From assembly GCA_030432635.1 (NCBI GenBank), contig JAUIMB010000012.1:56413-120412 (forward strand): DNA of 64,000 nucleotides, in the 5' to 3' direction. Source of the stretch: Bacteroidia bacterium (GTDB lineage: Bacteria > Bacteroidota > Bacteroidia > Flavobacteriales > Flavobacteriaceae). The translations under genes were made by a program, and so were the position numbers. How positions within the stretch are numbered: the stretch's first letter is position 1; each line of letters opens with the position of its first letter. The notes beneath the pieces are model-generated. The model was not told the DNA's origin. It did no database searches and saw nothing but the letters and a program-made list of their open reading frames with translations. Positions 8,316 to 17,704 of this stretch are shown here, piece after piece.

Positions 8316-9665
8316 ATGAAGATAATTATTGCAGGAGCGGGTGAAGTAGGATTTCATTTGGCAAAACTTTTGTCATATGAGTCTCAGGAAATCACATTGA
8401 TTGATACCGATAAAAATAGTTTGGCCTATGCTAGCGAACATTTGGATATTAGGGTCATCAAAGGTGATGTGACATCCATTGCCATATTGAATGAAGCGCG
8501 AATTAATACTACAGAACTGTTTATTGCGGTAACCTCTTCAGAAACTACAAATATTACTGCTTGTGTGTTAGCCAAACAGCTTGGTGCCAAGCAAACCGTT
8601 GCAAGGATTTCTAATTCTGAATTTATAGATCAAAAGGATGAGGTTGGATTTACCAAGTTTGGTATTGATGAATTGATTTCTCCTGAAACCCTTGCCGCTT
8701 CAGAAATAGAGTTACTGCTCAATCAATACGGGTTTAACGATACTTATGAGTTTGAGGATGGCGCATTAACCATGTTGAGTTTGCGTTTGTCACGAACCGC
8801 CAGTTTTGTGGGTAAAACGGTTAAGGAAGCTGCTCAAGTATTTCCTGAACTGCATTTTGTGCCAATTGCGATTCAGCGATATGCTACCCAATATACCATT
8901 ATTCCAAGAGGAGATACCGAATTTAAGGAAGGTGACAAAGTTGTGTTCATCACTTCAAAAGGAGGTGATGCCGAATTGTTCGAATTATCTGGTAAGGTCA
9001 AAACCGATTTGAAGAATATCATGATCTTAGGCGGAAGTAAAATTGGATATAAAACAGCGAAGGACCTGTGTGAGAGTCGATTTAGGGTAAAACTTATCGA
9101 AAGTGATAAGGAAACCGCTTTTGAATGTGCCGATGAACTTCCAAATGCTCTAGTGATCAATGGTGATGGTAGAAATGTGGAACTGCTCGAAGAGGAAAGT
9201 ATCTCAGATATGGATGCTTTTATTTCGGTGACGGGAAATTCTGAAACCAACATCATGTCTTGCTTGGTTGCAAAGTCTAGAGGTGTCAAAAAAACCATTG
9301 CCTTGGTTGAGAACATGGATTATTATCAGTTGTCACATTCCATTGGAATTGACACGTTGATCAATAAAAAACTCCTAGCAGCCAATAATATCTTTAGATA
9401 CATCAGAAGAGGTGAAGTCTTGGCCATGACCAAATTGAGCAATATGAATGCTGAACTTCTGGAATTTGAAGTTACGTCAAAATCAAAAATCACCCAAAAG
9501 AAAATCAAGGATCTAGATTTTCCGCGATCAGCAATTGTAGGTGGTGTTATTCGTGATGAGATTGGAATCATTCCCTTAGGAGACTTTCAAATTGAGGTAG
9601 GCGATAAAGTTGTGGTTTGCTGTCTACCAAGATCCATAACAAAGGTAGAACGATTCTTCTTTTAA
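8316..9665 (+). CDS. trkA: Trk potassium uptake regulator TrkA
   Basis: Cytoplasmic NAD-binding regulator (449 aa) of the Trk/Ktr K+ channel. Two RCK modules are visible: RCK_N 1 with IIAGAGEVGFHLAKLL at residues ~3-18 and RCK_C 1 around 140-225, then RCK_N 2 with ILGGSKIGYKTAK near 235 and RCK_C 2 at ~370-449. This duplicated form is the classical TrkA length. Followed 40 bp later by trkH, which it gates; both are probably in one operon from the TATATTTG promoter. Confidence 0.95.
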   Translation: MKIIIAGAGEVGFHLAKLLSYESQEITLIDTDKNSLAYASEHLDIRVIKGDVTSIAILNEARINTTELFIAVTSSETTNITACVLAKQLGAKQTVARISNSEFIDQKDEVGFTKFGIDELISPETLAASEIELLLNQYGFNDTYEFEDGALTMLSLRLSRTASFVGKTVKEAAQVFPELHFVPIAIQRYATQYTIIPRGDTEFKEGDKVVFITSKGGDAELFELSGKVKTDLKNIMILGGSKIGYKTAKDLCESRFRVKLIESDKETAFECADELPNALVINGDGRNVELLEEESISDMDAFISVTGNSETNIMSCLVAKSRGVKKTIALVENMDYYQLSHSIGIDTLINKKLLAANNIFRYIRRGEVLAMTKLSNMNAELLEFEVTSKSKITQKKIKDLDFPRSAIVGGVIRDEIGIIPLGDFQIEVGDKVVVCCLPRSITKVERFFF

Positions 9666-9705
9666 TAAAATAAGGTATTGATCGATACCAAATTAGATCT
9701 AGTGC

Positions 9706-11199
9706 ATGAAGCTCAATTATAAAATTATTACACATTTCTTTGGATTGCTCTGTGTTTTCAACGGTGGGTTTATGCTGTTGTCAACATTATTCAGTTTGAT
9801 GTATGATGATGGCGTTACCCTAGAACTTTTTGGTGCTGGATTTATTGTGTCGCTCATTGGTGTGATTCTCATGACAGCTACTAAAAACCATAAAAAAGTA
9901 CTCAATAAGCGCGATGGGTATATTGTGGTGTCCTTTGGATGGGTCGTTATGGCTTTGACAGGTACTTTGCCATATATAATGACAGGTTCTATACCTAGTT
10001 TTACCAATGCCTTTTTTGAGACTATGTCTGGCTATACGACAACAGGAGCCAGTATATTAAATGATATTGAAGCGATTCCCAAAGGAGTTTTGTTTTGGAG
10101 AAGTTTGACACATTGGATTGGTGGTATGGGTATTATCGTTTTGGCTATAGCAATTTTACCCTTGTTGGGTATTGGTGGTATGCAATTGTTTGCGGCTGAG
10201 GCACCTGGTCCCAATGCCGATAAACTGCATCCTAGAATTACAGATACAGCAAAACGTTTATGGTTAATCTATTTTGGCTACACAGCTGCTGAGACTATTT
10301 TGCTTCAGGTTGCAGGAATGACATTTTTTGACGCGATTAACCATTCCTTATGTACCTTGTCAACGGGTGGGTTTTCAACCAAGAATGCAAGCGTAGCCTA
10401 TTGGAACGGCCAACCAGTTATACAATACATCATTATTGTTTTTATGTTTTTGGCCGGAACCAATTTCGTATTGAGCTACTTTGCATTTAAAGGTAGAATT
10501 CAAAAGGCAATTTTTGATGAGGAATTCAAACTGTACTTTAAGTTCATTGCTGTATTCACAATTATTGCTGCATTAATTATTTATTTTAGAGCCGATTTTG
10601 CCATATCTTCCTTTGAGCATCCTATGGTCTATGGTAAGGCTGAAGCCTCTATTAGACATGCACTTTTTCAGGTCATAGCAATTGTGACTACCACAGGATT
10701 TGTTACTGCAGATTATACCTTATGGACACCTTTTTTAGTTGTGTTTTTCTTCGGTATTATGTTTTTGGGTGGTTCGGCAGGAAGTACTTCTGGAGGAGTG
10801 AAAGTTGTACGCCATATGATTATGATAAAAAATGGTTTTCTAGAGTTTAGACGAGCATTGCATCCTAATGCGATCCTTCCGGTTCGATATAATAAAAAGG
10901 CAGTTTCGGGAGATATTGTGTTTAATATCCTTGGTTTTTTTATTCTATACATGATCTCCTTTATTGTTGGAGCATTAGTGTTTTCAATGTTTCAAATTGA
11001 TTTTGAGTCTGCTGTTGGTCTTTCGGCTTCAAGTTTGGGTAATGTTGGTCCAGCTTTGGGTGATTTTGGTCCAGCAAACAACTATGCTGCTCTGCCAGAT
11101 ATAGGAAAATGGTGGTCTGCTTTTTTGATGTTAATCGGTCGCTTGGAGCTCTTCACGGTTTTAATCTTATTGACCCCTTTTTTCTGGCGAAATAGGTAA
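9706..11199 (+). CDS. trkH: Trk potassium uptake channel TrkH
   Basis: Integral membrane K+ channel subunit (497 aa) with about ten or more hydrophobic segments. The four selectivity-filter loops can be seen as repeats around TTTGASI (~115), STGGFSTKN (~223), TTTGFVTAD (~331) and SLGNVGPALG (~447), as expected for the M1-P-M2 fourfold repeat of the SKT family. It probably takes up K+ with H+ or Na+ and is regulated by TrkA encoded just upstream. The end LTPFFWRNR is typical. Confidence 0.95.
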   Translation: MKLNYKIITHFFGLLCVFNGGFMLLSTLFSLMYDDGVTLELFGAGFIVSLIGVILMTATKNHKKVLNKRDGYIVVSFGWVVMALTGTLPYIMTGSIPSFTNAFFETMSGYTTTGASILNDIEAIPKGVLFWRSLTHWIGGMGIIVLAIAILPLLGIGGMQLFAAEAPGPNADKLHPRITDTAKRLWLIYFGYTAAETILLQVAGMTFFDAINHSLCTLSTGGFSTKNASVAYWNGQPVIQYIIIVFMFLAGTNFVLSYFAFKGRIQKAIFDEEFKLYFKFIAVFTIIAALIIYFRADFAISSFEHPMVYGKAEASIRHALFQVIAIVTTTGFVTADYTLWTPFLVVFFFGIMFLGGSAGSTSGGVKVVRHMIMIKNGFLEFRRALHPNAILPVRYNKKAVSGDIVFNILGFFILYMISFIVGALVFSMFQIDFESAVGLSASSLGNVGPALGDFGPANNYAALPDIGKWWSAFLMLIGRLELFTVLILLTPFFWRNR

Positions 11200-11304
11200 T
11201 TTTACCAAAAATTTTTTTCCTATCCAAAGATTTGGATTTCTGAATGTTTATAGGTGATTCGGAATTTTTTCATTGATTGTTAAGGAGTTATGTTTAGGTT
11301 TGGT

Positions 11305-11330
11305 TGTAACAAAAGTTTGAGATATGCGTC
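11305..11330 (+). promoter_or_regulatory. ECF-sigma-type promoter TGTAAC-N16-CGTC
   Basis: TGTAAC at 11305-11310 and CGTC at 11327-11330 are separated by exactly 16 nt. This is the AAC / CGTC pattern of extracytoplasmic-function sigma factors. The same elements with the same spacer length occur before the ankyrin gene at 43846. GTATAATCAA follows at both sites. CGTC is 31 nt before the ATG of the 80-aa gene. Confidence 0.6.
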
Positions 11331-11361
11331 ATATTGGTATAATCAACAAAATTAATCAATC

Positions 11362-11604
11362 ATGGAATTAGTCGTCTCATCACAAAAATTAGAGCCTTCA
11401 CCCGAAATCAAGTTTAGAAGACCTGAAGGTCTATTGAATTCAAACTATAAATCGGTTGTGAAATGTAACCAAAACCATAGCGATTCAACTTTAATTTTCG
11501 GTATTAAGCAACGTGTCAAAAGCAGACAATATCAATTTACTTCAAGTATCGATACCCTTTTAAAAGTGTCTGTTTTTGTGACAGTATTGGCCTTCATCAT
11601 TTAA
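11362..11604 (+). CDS. Small membrane-anchored protein, 80 aa, unknown
   Basis: I do not recognise a family. The protein has a polar N-terminus (residues 1-60, with basic patches KFRRPEG and KQRVKSRQ) and a hydrophobic C-terminal segment LLKVSVFVTVLAFII that could be a tail anchor, giving an N-in single-pass topology. A GTATAATCAA-containing promoter region of ECF type lies 31-57 nt upstream, and the ATG is preceded by an A-rich leader, both supporting a real gene. The stretch from the end of trkH to this gene (about 160 bp) holds that promoter only. A stress-response small protein is an inference from the promoter. Confidence 0.55.
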   Translation: MELVVSSQKLEPSPEIKFRRPEGLLNSNYKSVVKCNQNHSDSTLIFGIKQRVKSRQYQFTSSIDTLLKVSVFVTVLAFII

Positions 11605-11775
11605 GCTAATACATTTAGATCCTTTTAACTGGTACGATTGGGCAATTCGTTCGAAGACTATCTTTTACAATTTTGAAAACATACAGATTTGACATCATAT
11701 ACATGTCGAACAGGATTACAAATATCAAGTTTTAGATAGGGTTCCTGCGAAGTGTCATAATAAATTATAAGTGAA

Positions 11776-12042
11776 ATGAGCTCAATTGGATCGATGAATA
11801 TTACGTTAAAGAATAATAGGAAACTTTTAAAGAATGGTAAGCGTCCTCCGTTCAAAAAAATGAATGGTGCTTCGTCCAAAAAGCCTAGTTATAAGAGATA
11901 CACCTTGCCTCATATGTTTCCTCATAAGTTACGTCGCGTACGAATTAAGATAAAGCGATACCATAGACGTATGTTCATAAGAAAGATGATTATAGCATTA
12001 ATTGGAATGACCTTACTGCTAATTTGGGTGTATATGCAATAA
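11776..12042 (+). CDS. Small basic protein with C-terminal membrane anchor, 88 aa
   Basis: Unrecognised small protein. Residues 1-65 are strongly basic (NNRKLLKNGKRPPFKK, KLRRVRIKIKRYHRR) and residues ~69-86 form one membrane segment (MIIALIGMTLLLIWVYM). It could sit on the inner face of the membrane and bind nucleic acid or lipid head groups, but that is inference from charge only. A strong hairpin terminator follows 7 bp after the stop, which supports expression from this strand. The 170 bp between the previous gene and this one hold no feature that I can name. Confidence 0.6.
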   Translation: MSSIGSMNITLKNNRKLLKNGKRPPFKKMNGASSKKPSYKRYTLPHMFPHKLRRVRIKIKRYHRRMFIRKMIIALIGMTLLLIWVYMQ

Positions 12043-12048
12043 TGAAGG

Positions 12049-12114
12049 TGGCTGTGTGAAGCGTATTGTTCTGGAAAGACAGCAATACTTTTTACATAGC
12101 CTCTTTTCTTTTTA
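12049..12114 (+). terminator. Long hairpin terminator
   Basis: Nested inverted arms: GGCTGTGT pairs with ACATAGCC (one G-U), and inside it GTATTG pairs with CAATAC and CTG with CAG around a GAAAGA loop. A TTTTCTTTTT run ends it. It terminates the 88-aa gene. Confidence 0.7.
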
Positions 12115-12123
12115 ATTTACACC

Positions 12124-13308
12124 TTAACTTACAGCTTGCTTGATTCTTCTTATGGCTTCCATAATCTGCTCTTGTGAAGCTGCATAGGAAATCCGAATGC
12201 AATTTGGGTTACCAAAGGCGATGCCAGTAACGGTAGCCACATGTGCTTCTTCCAATAAGAATAAGGAAAAATCGGTAGCATTTTCAATGGTATATCCCTT
12301 TAGTGTTTTGCCAAAGTAATGTGATATATCGGGAAATACATAAAAGGCACCTTCAGGTGAATTGGTTTTAAAGCCTTCAATATCATTTAATAATCCAAGG
12401 ATGAGTTCCCGTCGTTGTTTAAACTCATCGATCATAAATTGAACTCTGGAAGGTGATTCGTTTAGTGCAGTGATCACAGCACGTTGTGCAATACAATTTG
12501 CACCACTAGTGACTTGTCCTTGCATTTTGTTACAGGCCCTTGCTATCTTTTCGGGAGCACCTATATAACCAATACGCCAACCAGTCATGGCAAAGGCTTT
12601 AGATACACCATTAACGGTGACTGTTCTATCATACATATCCTCAAATTGAGCCATACTAACATGTGTGCCAATAAAATTGATGTGTTCGTATATTTCATCT
12701 GAAACGACCACAATATCAGGATAGTTTTGAAGTACATCAGCCAAGGCTCTCAATTCTTCCTTGCTGTACACTGATCCGCTAGGATTGCATGGCGAACTGT
12801 ACCAAATCATTTTTGTTTTCGGAGTAATCGCAGCTTCAAGTTGTTGTGGTGTTAGCTTAAAATCGTTGTCAATAGACGTTTTAACTTCAACGGGAACACC
12901 TTCGTTTAGTTTTACAATGTCGCTATAGCTTACCCAATATGGGCAAGGTAAGATAACTTCGTCTCCTTCATTTAAAATTACAGCAGCAATATTGGCCAAT
13001 GCCTGTTTGGCTCCCGTAGAGACTACAATTTGTGAGCGTTCGTAGCTTAATTGATTGTCCCTTTTAAATTTAGTGATAATGGCGTCCTTCAATTCAACAT
13101 AGCCATCAACAGGCGTGTAGGCATTGTAATTTTCATTTATAGCTTGAATTGCAGCTTCTTTTATGAAGTCTGGTGTGTTGAAATCAGGTTCACCAAGACT
13201 AAGGCCGATAATATCCTTTCCTTCGGCTTTTAGTTCTCTAGCCTTTGCAGCCATAGCCAAGGTGGCAGATGTTGCCATGTTGAGAACCCTATCTGAAAGT
13301 TGTGTCAT
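12124..13308 (-). CDS. Class I pyridoxal-phosphate aminotransferase (AspC/AspB-like)
   Basis: PLP enzyme of 394 aa, fold type I, subgroup I gamma of aspartate aminotransferases. Visible motifs are LGEPDFNTPDF (substrate side), VVSTGAKQALANIAA, SSPCNPSGSVYS, VVSDEIYEHI (Asp contacting the pyridine N) and SKAFAMTGWRIGY, where the Lys forms the Schiff base. Probably aspartate or broad amino-acid transamination; sequence alone does not separate aspartate from prephenate or aromatic substrates. Followed downstream on the complementary strand by nothing coding, with the neighbour desaturase upstream 15 bp away in the same direction. Confidence 0.88.
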   Translation of the reverse strand: MTQLSDRVLNMATSATLAMAAKARELKAEGKDIIGLSLGEPDFNTPDFIKEAAIQAINENYNAYTPVDGYVELKDAIITKFKRDNQLSYERSQIVVSTGAKQALANIAAVILNEGDEVILPCPYWVSYSDIVKLNEGVPVEVKTSIDNDFKLTPQQLEAAITPKTKMIWYSSPCNPSGSVYSKEELRALADVLQNYPDIVVVSDEIYEHINFIGTHVSMAQFEDMYDRTVTVNGVSKAFAMTGWRIGYIGAPEKIARACNKMQGQVTSGANCIAQRAVITALNESPSRVQFMIDEFKQRRELILGLLNDIEGFKTNSPEGAFYVFPDISHYFGKTLKGYTIENATDFSLFLLEEAHVATVTGIAFGNPNCIRISYAASQEQIMEAIRRIKQAVS

Positions 13309-13323
13309 GTAAAACGGTTGGTT

Positions 13324-14421
13324 TTAGCGCATTGCTGGTTTCATTCCCATTTCCTTTAAAAACCTGAAATGGGCAGCGATGGCTTTTCTTGTGGTTTCGT
13401 ATTCTTTATAAGGTAAATTGAATTCCTTGGCGGTTTCTCGAACGATTTTTGAGATTTTTCCGTAGTGAATATGACTGATATGTGGAAAAATATGATGCTC
13501 GACCTGATGGTTCAATCCACCAGTATACCAATTGATAATTCTACTTTTTGCTCCAAAATTCACGGTAGTCTTAAGTTGGTGGATGGCCCAAGTATTTTTC
13601 ATAGTGCCACTTTCTTCCGGAAGGTGCATTTCCGCTTCGTCCATAACATGCGCCAATTGAAATACGACGCTTAAAATAAGACCAGCGACATAGTGCATAA
13701 CAAAAAAGCCTAGAAGGATTTTCCACCAAGAAATGTCCAATACCAACATAGGAATAACGATCCAAATGGATACATAAATCAATTTTGAAATCACCAATTT
13801 ACTCCAATTTATCACTGGATGTGGTAGTTTACCATAGGATAACTTACGTTTCATGTAGCGATACATTTGTTGAAAGTCGGTGGTAATAGCCCAGTTAATG
13901 GTTAACAATCCATACAGTAGAATGGAGTAATAATGCTGGAATTTGTGATATTTACGCCATTCAGCATGTTTAGAAAACCTAAGGATACGACCTGCTTCTA
14001 GATCTTCGTCATGACCATGGATGTTGGTGTAGGTATGGTGCAATACATTATGCTGTACTTTCCAATTGTACACATTTCCAGCCAAAATATAAATGCTACT
14101 TCCCATGAGGCGATTGATCCATTCTTTATTCGAATAAGAACCATGATTTCCATCATGCATGACATTCATGCCGACGCCAGCCATTCCAATTCCCATAATA
14201 ACGGTGAGTAAAAGTTGAAACCAACCAGGAATATCCAATGTTAGCAATAAAAAATATGGTGTTAAAAACAACGAAAACATGATTACGGTCTTGAGCCATA
14301 ACTTCCAGTTTCCTGTGCGTTTGATATTATTTTCCTTGAAGTAGTTGTTGACACGCTTGTTTAAAGTCCTAAAGAATTTGGCAGAGTCATTTCTTGAGAA
14401 AGATAACGTTTGTTTTGTCAT
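13324..14421 (-). CDS. Membrane fatty acid desaturase (acyl-CoA/acyl-lipid type)
   Basis: Integral membrane di-iron desaturase (365 aa). The three histidine boxes are present: HDGNHGS near residue 90, HNVLHHTY near 125 and HQVEHHIFPH near 305, with hydrophobic pairs before and between them. The HxxHH last box with Gln in front (QVEHH) is the front-end-type box, and many flavobacterial proteins of this kind are annotated as acyl-CoA or linoleoyl-CoA desaturases. A cytochrome b5 domain is absent. I start at MTKQTLSF; the longer frame (MPNKIGHFF...) begins before the promoter-proximal region. Likely role: membrane fluidity at low temperature (inference). Confidence 0.88.
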   Translation of the reverse strand: MTKQTLSFSRNDSAKFFRTLNKRVNNYFKENNIKRTGNWKLWLKTVIMFSLFLTPYFLLLTLDIPGWFQLLLTVIMGIGMAGVGMNVMHDGNHGSYSNKEWINRLMGSSIYILAGNVYNWKVQHNVLHHTYTNIHGHDEDLEAGRILRFSKHAEWRKYHKFQHYYSILLYGLLTINWAITTDFQQMYRYMKRKLSYGKLPHPVINWSKLVISKLIYVSIWIVIPMLVLDISWWKILLGFFVMHYVAGLILSVVFQLAHVMDEAEMHLPEESGTMKNTWAIHQLKTTVNFGAKSRIINWYTGGLNHQVEHHIFPHISHIHYGKISKIVRETAKEFNLPYKEYETTRKAIAAHFRFLKEMGMKPAMR

Positions 14422-14472
14422 GCTATTAATTTTTTTTAAGAGTAACGCAAAAAAATGCCCTATCTTATTTGG

Positions 14473-14480
14473 CAAATATA
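14473..14480 (-). promoter_or_regulatory. -7 promoter element for the desaturase gene
   Basis: Minus-strand TATATTTG, an exact TAnnTTTG match, 51 bp upstream of the desaturase start. A TTG lies 15 bp further upstream, slightly closer than usual. It lies inside the longer alternative reading frame and therefore favours the start at 14421. Confidence 0.5.
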
Positions 14481-14538
14481 ATTAATAATCAAAGTCAAGG
14501 GATTAAATATATCCTAAAATTATCCACATAAAAATGTA

Positions 14539-14546
14539 TACTTTTG
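14539..14546 (+). promoter_or_regulatory. -7 promoter element for rsmG
   Basis: TACTTTTG, an exact TAnnTTTG match, 16 bp upstream of the rsmG ATG. Confidence 0.5.
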
Positions 14547-14562
14547 TCGAAATTTAAAATGA

Positions 14563-15192
14563 ATGGAGCTTATACAACGCTATTTTCCCGAGTTGTCAGA
14601 AAGACAAATACTTCAGTTTGAGCAACTAAAGGCCCTTTATCAGGATTGGAACCTTAAAATTAATGTCGTATCCCGAAAGGATATTGATGAGTTGTATTTA
14701 CGACATGTGCTTCATTCCCTAGGAATTGCCAAAGTGATGCAGTTTACGGACGGCTCGAACATTTTGGATGTTGGTACTGGAGGAGGTTTTCCAGGTATTC
14801 CTTTGGCCATTTTACATCCCGAATGCCAATTTCATTTGGTTGATAGCATAGCAAAAAAGTTGAAGGTGGTCAATGAGGTTGTTGAAGGGTTGCAATTGAA
14901 CAATGTCAGAACAACCCATAGTCGTGTTGAGGAAATTGATGAACAATTCGATTTTATTGTGAGCAGAGCAGTTGCGGCTATGCCAACATTTGTACATTGG
15001 GTAAAAGGCAAAATCGCCAAACCACAACAAAATGAACTAAAAAATGGTATTTTATATCTAAAGGGAGGCGATTTGACCGAAGAGCTAAAAACATACCGGA
15101 CTGCACAAATATATCATTTAAGCGACTATTTTAAGGAGGACTTTTTTGAGACCAAAAAAGTAGTGCATTTACCGCTGAAATATCGTGGTTAA
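14563..15192 (+). CDS. rsmG: 16S rRNA (guanine527-N7)-methyltransferase
   Basis: RsmG (GidB), 209 aa, uses SAM to methylate N7 of G527 in the 530 loop of 16S rRNA. SAM-binding ILDVGTGGGFPGIPLAI near residue 65, FHLVDSIAKKLKVVNEVV near 87 and DFIVSRAVAAMP near 130 are diagnostic, and the length is normal. Loss of RsmG is linked to low-level streptomycin resistance in other bacteria. It has its own promoter and converges with the DUF6029 gene 48 bp away. Confidence 0.95.
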   Translation: MELIQRYFPELSERQILQFEQLKALYQDWNLKINVVSRKDIDELYLRHVLHSLGIAKVMQFTDGSNILDVGTGGGFPGIPLAILHPECQFHLVDSIAKKLKVVNEVVEGLQLNNVRTTHSRVEEIDEQFDFIVSRAVAAMPTFVHWVKGKIAKPQQNELKNGILYLKGGDLTEELKTYRTAQIYHLSDYFKEDFFETKKVVHLPLKYRG

Positions 15193-15240
15193 TCTTCAGC
15201 ATAAGTATCGAAAAAGATTGGGCCTTCCTTTGGTAAAAAA

Positions 15241-17028
15241 CTAAAATGCCGTTGAGACATTTAACGATAGGCCAGTGTTTTCAGGTACAAACCTACATAC
15301 GCCACCTACACAAAATAAACCTCCACGTTGTCTTCCGTAATTGAGAGCGATTCGTGTGGCACCTTTGGTAAAACTTCCTCCAACATTGTAGTAATGTACT
15401 TGCTCTTCTTCAACATCATTGCCGTAATTGTATATATCGGCAACATAAAACGCCAAATTGCGATTTACGGCAAACTCCAATGTGCCTCCAGCCCAACTTT
15501 TAAAAGCTTCATCTGAAGACAAATGTTGCAATTCCAGTCTTATCGATTTTCCTTTACTAAACTTTCTAGTTGTTTCAGCTACAATAATATTTGATGTGAC
15601 TGCTTCGTCGTTAGGAATATAAGATCCTTCAATAGCTAAATTTTTATTGATTTTCAAGTTTTGATAGAACAGTACACTGCTCCAATTCTTAGACCACTTT
15701 TTCTTGATTTCGATATTGATGTCCTTGTAAAGCTTTTCTCCAAATTTTAGGAATTCAGTAGTGTATGAAGCATTATCTTGATCAAAAGTAGCATCCAGAA
15801 GTGACCAATATGACATGTTACCAGTTATTTTTGTGCCATATTTTCCGCCAAGAGCAGAACCTCTCTTAAAGGTGTAGAATACATCTATCTGTCCACCAAT
15901 TTCACCTGCTTGTCCTCCAAAATTTTGAATAAACAGAGGTGATTGCGCTTGATAAAGGTAGATGTTAGATAAGGCGTAATCCTGTTGTTTTGTCAAAGCA
16001 GGTGTAAAATTAATGCTTCCCATGGCAAAAGGGTTGCTTCCAGGTCTTAACAATTCCCTCTCAGAAAAAAATGTCATATTCTCCAATCGTCTAAAAGTAC
16101 CTGAAGCACCAAAGCCTTTAACTGTATATCCTGTTGTAAACAATAAGGCACTTCCATCGTAGTATTTGCCTTCGATGATAGCGGGTTGCCCTATCGATGC
16201 TGAAGAAAACACAACATCTTTTCCTTTTATGGAGTATTCAGAATTGACAAAGAATTTACCAAAATCAACATCAAATCTAAACGCATAAGAATTCACCAAC
16301 TCTGGAAAATCGGTCGTATCAAATGTATCGTTTGGATCAAATTCGTTAACTGGAGGAGTGAACGCTTCATGTTTGCCAACATAACTTGCCCCAAAATTGA
16401 ACCTTGATAAACTTTCGAGATTAAATGTCTCCTTTAGGTCTACATTTAAGTCAAATCCGAATACGTCCCCTTCAGAATGGTCAAAACCAATCCGATGTTT
16501 ACCGTATAAAGCCGTTAGGTTAAGAAAGTTGGTTGGTGCATACTTTATACGACCACCTCTTAGTGCATTGTTTAGGCCCAGTTGTCGCTCTTCAAATGCC
16601 CTTAATAAAAGTCCGCTTCCAAATTGTTCATAAAAATGACCAACGGTAATGTCTAATTTTTCATTCCTGAAATTGATGTAATAATTTGTTAAGTCAGTGC
16701 CTCTGTATTCGGGAAAATAACTTAGTAACGGTAGAGGTTCATAGCTTTCAGCCTGCAAACCGATGGTGAAATTATTTAAAAACCCATAGTCTAATCTTAA
16801 GTAACTATTAGCTCTAAGGTGTTTGTTCTCCAGCTCAAATTCTGAAATTGGATCCTCGAAATCACCCAAAACTGGATCATTAATGTACCATTGGGCATTG
16901 GACTCGAAACTACCAGACAAATTGTTCAGGAATTGTTGTAATACAGTTTTTTCTTCTTCTGTTTCATCATTTTGCGAAAAACTTAAAATAGGAAGTATCA
17001 GCAAAAATAAAACCGCAGTTTTTTTCAT
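15241..17028 (-). CDS. DUF6029-like outer membrane beta-barrel protein
   Basis: 595 aa with signal peptide MKKTAVLFLLILPILSFSQ. The rest looks like a large beta barrel: many alternating strands with aromatic ends (GFLNNFTIGLQAESY, DITVGHFYEQFGSGLLLRAFE, FNFGASYVGKHEAF, GTKITGNMSYWSLLD) and a C-terminal strand GLSLNVSTAF ending in Phe. I recall this as DUF6029, a Bacteroidota family of unknown function usually beside a TlpA-like thioredoxin and an Omp28-type lipoprotein, as here. The three probably work together in the envelope, but no substrate is known. No TonB box seen. A CVGGVC pair of cysteines sits near the C-terminus. Confidence 0.75.
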   Translation of the reverse strand: MKKTAVLFLLILPILSFSQNDETEEEKTVLQQFLNNLSGSFESNAQWYINDPVLGDFEDPISEFELENKHLRANSYLRLDYGFLNNFTIGLQAESYEPLPLLSYFPEYRGTDLTNYYINFRNEKLDITVGHFYEQFGSGLLLRAFEERQLGLNNALRGGRIKYAPTNFLNLTALYGKHRIGFDHSEGDVFGFDLNVDLKETFNLESLSRFNFGASYVGKHEAFTPPVNEFDPNDTFDTTDFPELVNSYAFRFDVDFGKFFVNSEYSIKGKDVVFSSASIGQPAIIEGKYYDGSALLFTTGYTVKGFGASGTFRRLENMTFFSERELLRPGSNPFAMGSINFTPALTKQQDYALSNIYLYQAQSPLFIQNFGGQAGEIGGQIDVFYTFKRGSALGGKYGTKITGNMSYWSLLDATFDQDNASYTTEFLKFGEKLYKDINIEIKKKWSKNWSSVLFYQNLKINKNLAIEGSYIPNDEAVTSNIIVAETTRKFSKGKSIRLELQHLSSDEAFKSWAGGTLEFAVNRNLAFYVADIYNYGNDVEEEQVHYYNVGGSFTKGATRIALNYGRQRGGLFCVGGVCRFVPENTGLSLNVSTAF

Positions 17029-17069
17029 GTGAATTTAATTAGGGTTGATAGTTACGAAATGTGTTGAGA

Positions 17070-17549
17070 CTATGAGTGTTTTTTGATTTGCTCGTACAGC
17101 TCGTCTTCAGCTCCAGCCGTATAACCTGAATGTCTGTAGACAATTTTTCCGTTTTTTATAATGAGCGTAAGCGGTATAGTGGAAGCGCCTAATTCTCTTT
17201 TCAGATCGTTATTAGTATCGAGCAGGATGGTAAAATCCCACGCTTTTCCATTTATCATTGGTTTTACTCGGCTTACTGTTCGAGAATCGTCAACAGAAAT
17301 GGCAAAAACCTTAACATTGGTTTCATCTTGCCAATCTACATAAACTTCATTTATGGCATCTAATTCCTTTTTGCAAGGCACACACCAAGTTGCCCATAAG
17401 GAAACTACATAGAGGTCGTTGTCTTTACTGATATCTTGTAAGGTTGTTGAGTCGCCATCTAAAGTTTTGATTTCGACTGTAGGTAGGTTTTCTTGGGAAA
17501 TTGCATTGAAGCTCAAGGCAAGTAGCAGAACGCAAATAAGTTGTTTCAT
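17070..17549 (-). CDS. TlpA-like periplasmic thioredoxin
   Basis: Thioredoxin-fold protein of 159 aa with signal peptide MKQLICVLLLALSFNAIS. Active site WCVPC at residues 55-59 in LWATWCVPCKKEL, with the cis-Pro loop in ASTIPLTLII, so both functional features are intact. It should act as a periplasmic disulfide reductase or exchange protein. The Omp28-like neighbour also carries a WCQYC motif, so a redox relation between the two is plausible. Same strand as the DUF6029 gene, 41 bp before it, so likely co-transcribed. Confidence 0.88.
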   Translation of the reverse strand: MKQLICVLLLALSFNAISQENLPTVEIKTLDGDSTTLQDISKDNDLYVVSLWATWCVPCKKELDAINEVYVDWQDETNVKVFAISVDDSRTVSRVKPMINGKAWDFTILLDTNNDLKRELGASTIPLTLIIKNGKIVYRHSGYTAGAEDELYEQIKKHS

Positions 17550-17704
17550 TATGGATTTTTTAAATTTTTGTTAAAATTAGTGTTTTATTTTTGAAGATTT
17601 TAATATATAAGTTATAAATTGCTGCCTTTAAATAAATCAGGCGTATTCAAAGGCTCCTGGTCGTATTTAAAACTTCTGACATAATAATTAACTAAAAATT
17701 TCCC

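Noticed and set aside
9326..9571. Antisense open frames within trkA and trkH
   Set aside because: Shadows of the real genes; low complexity translation and no start context.
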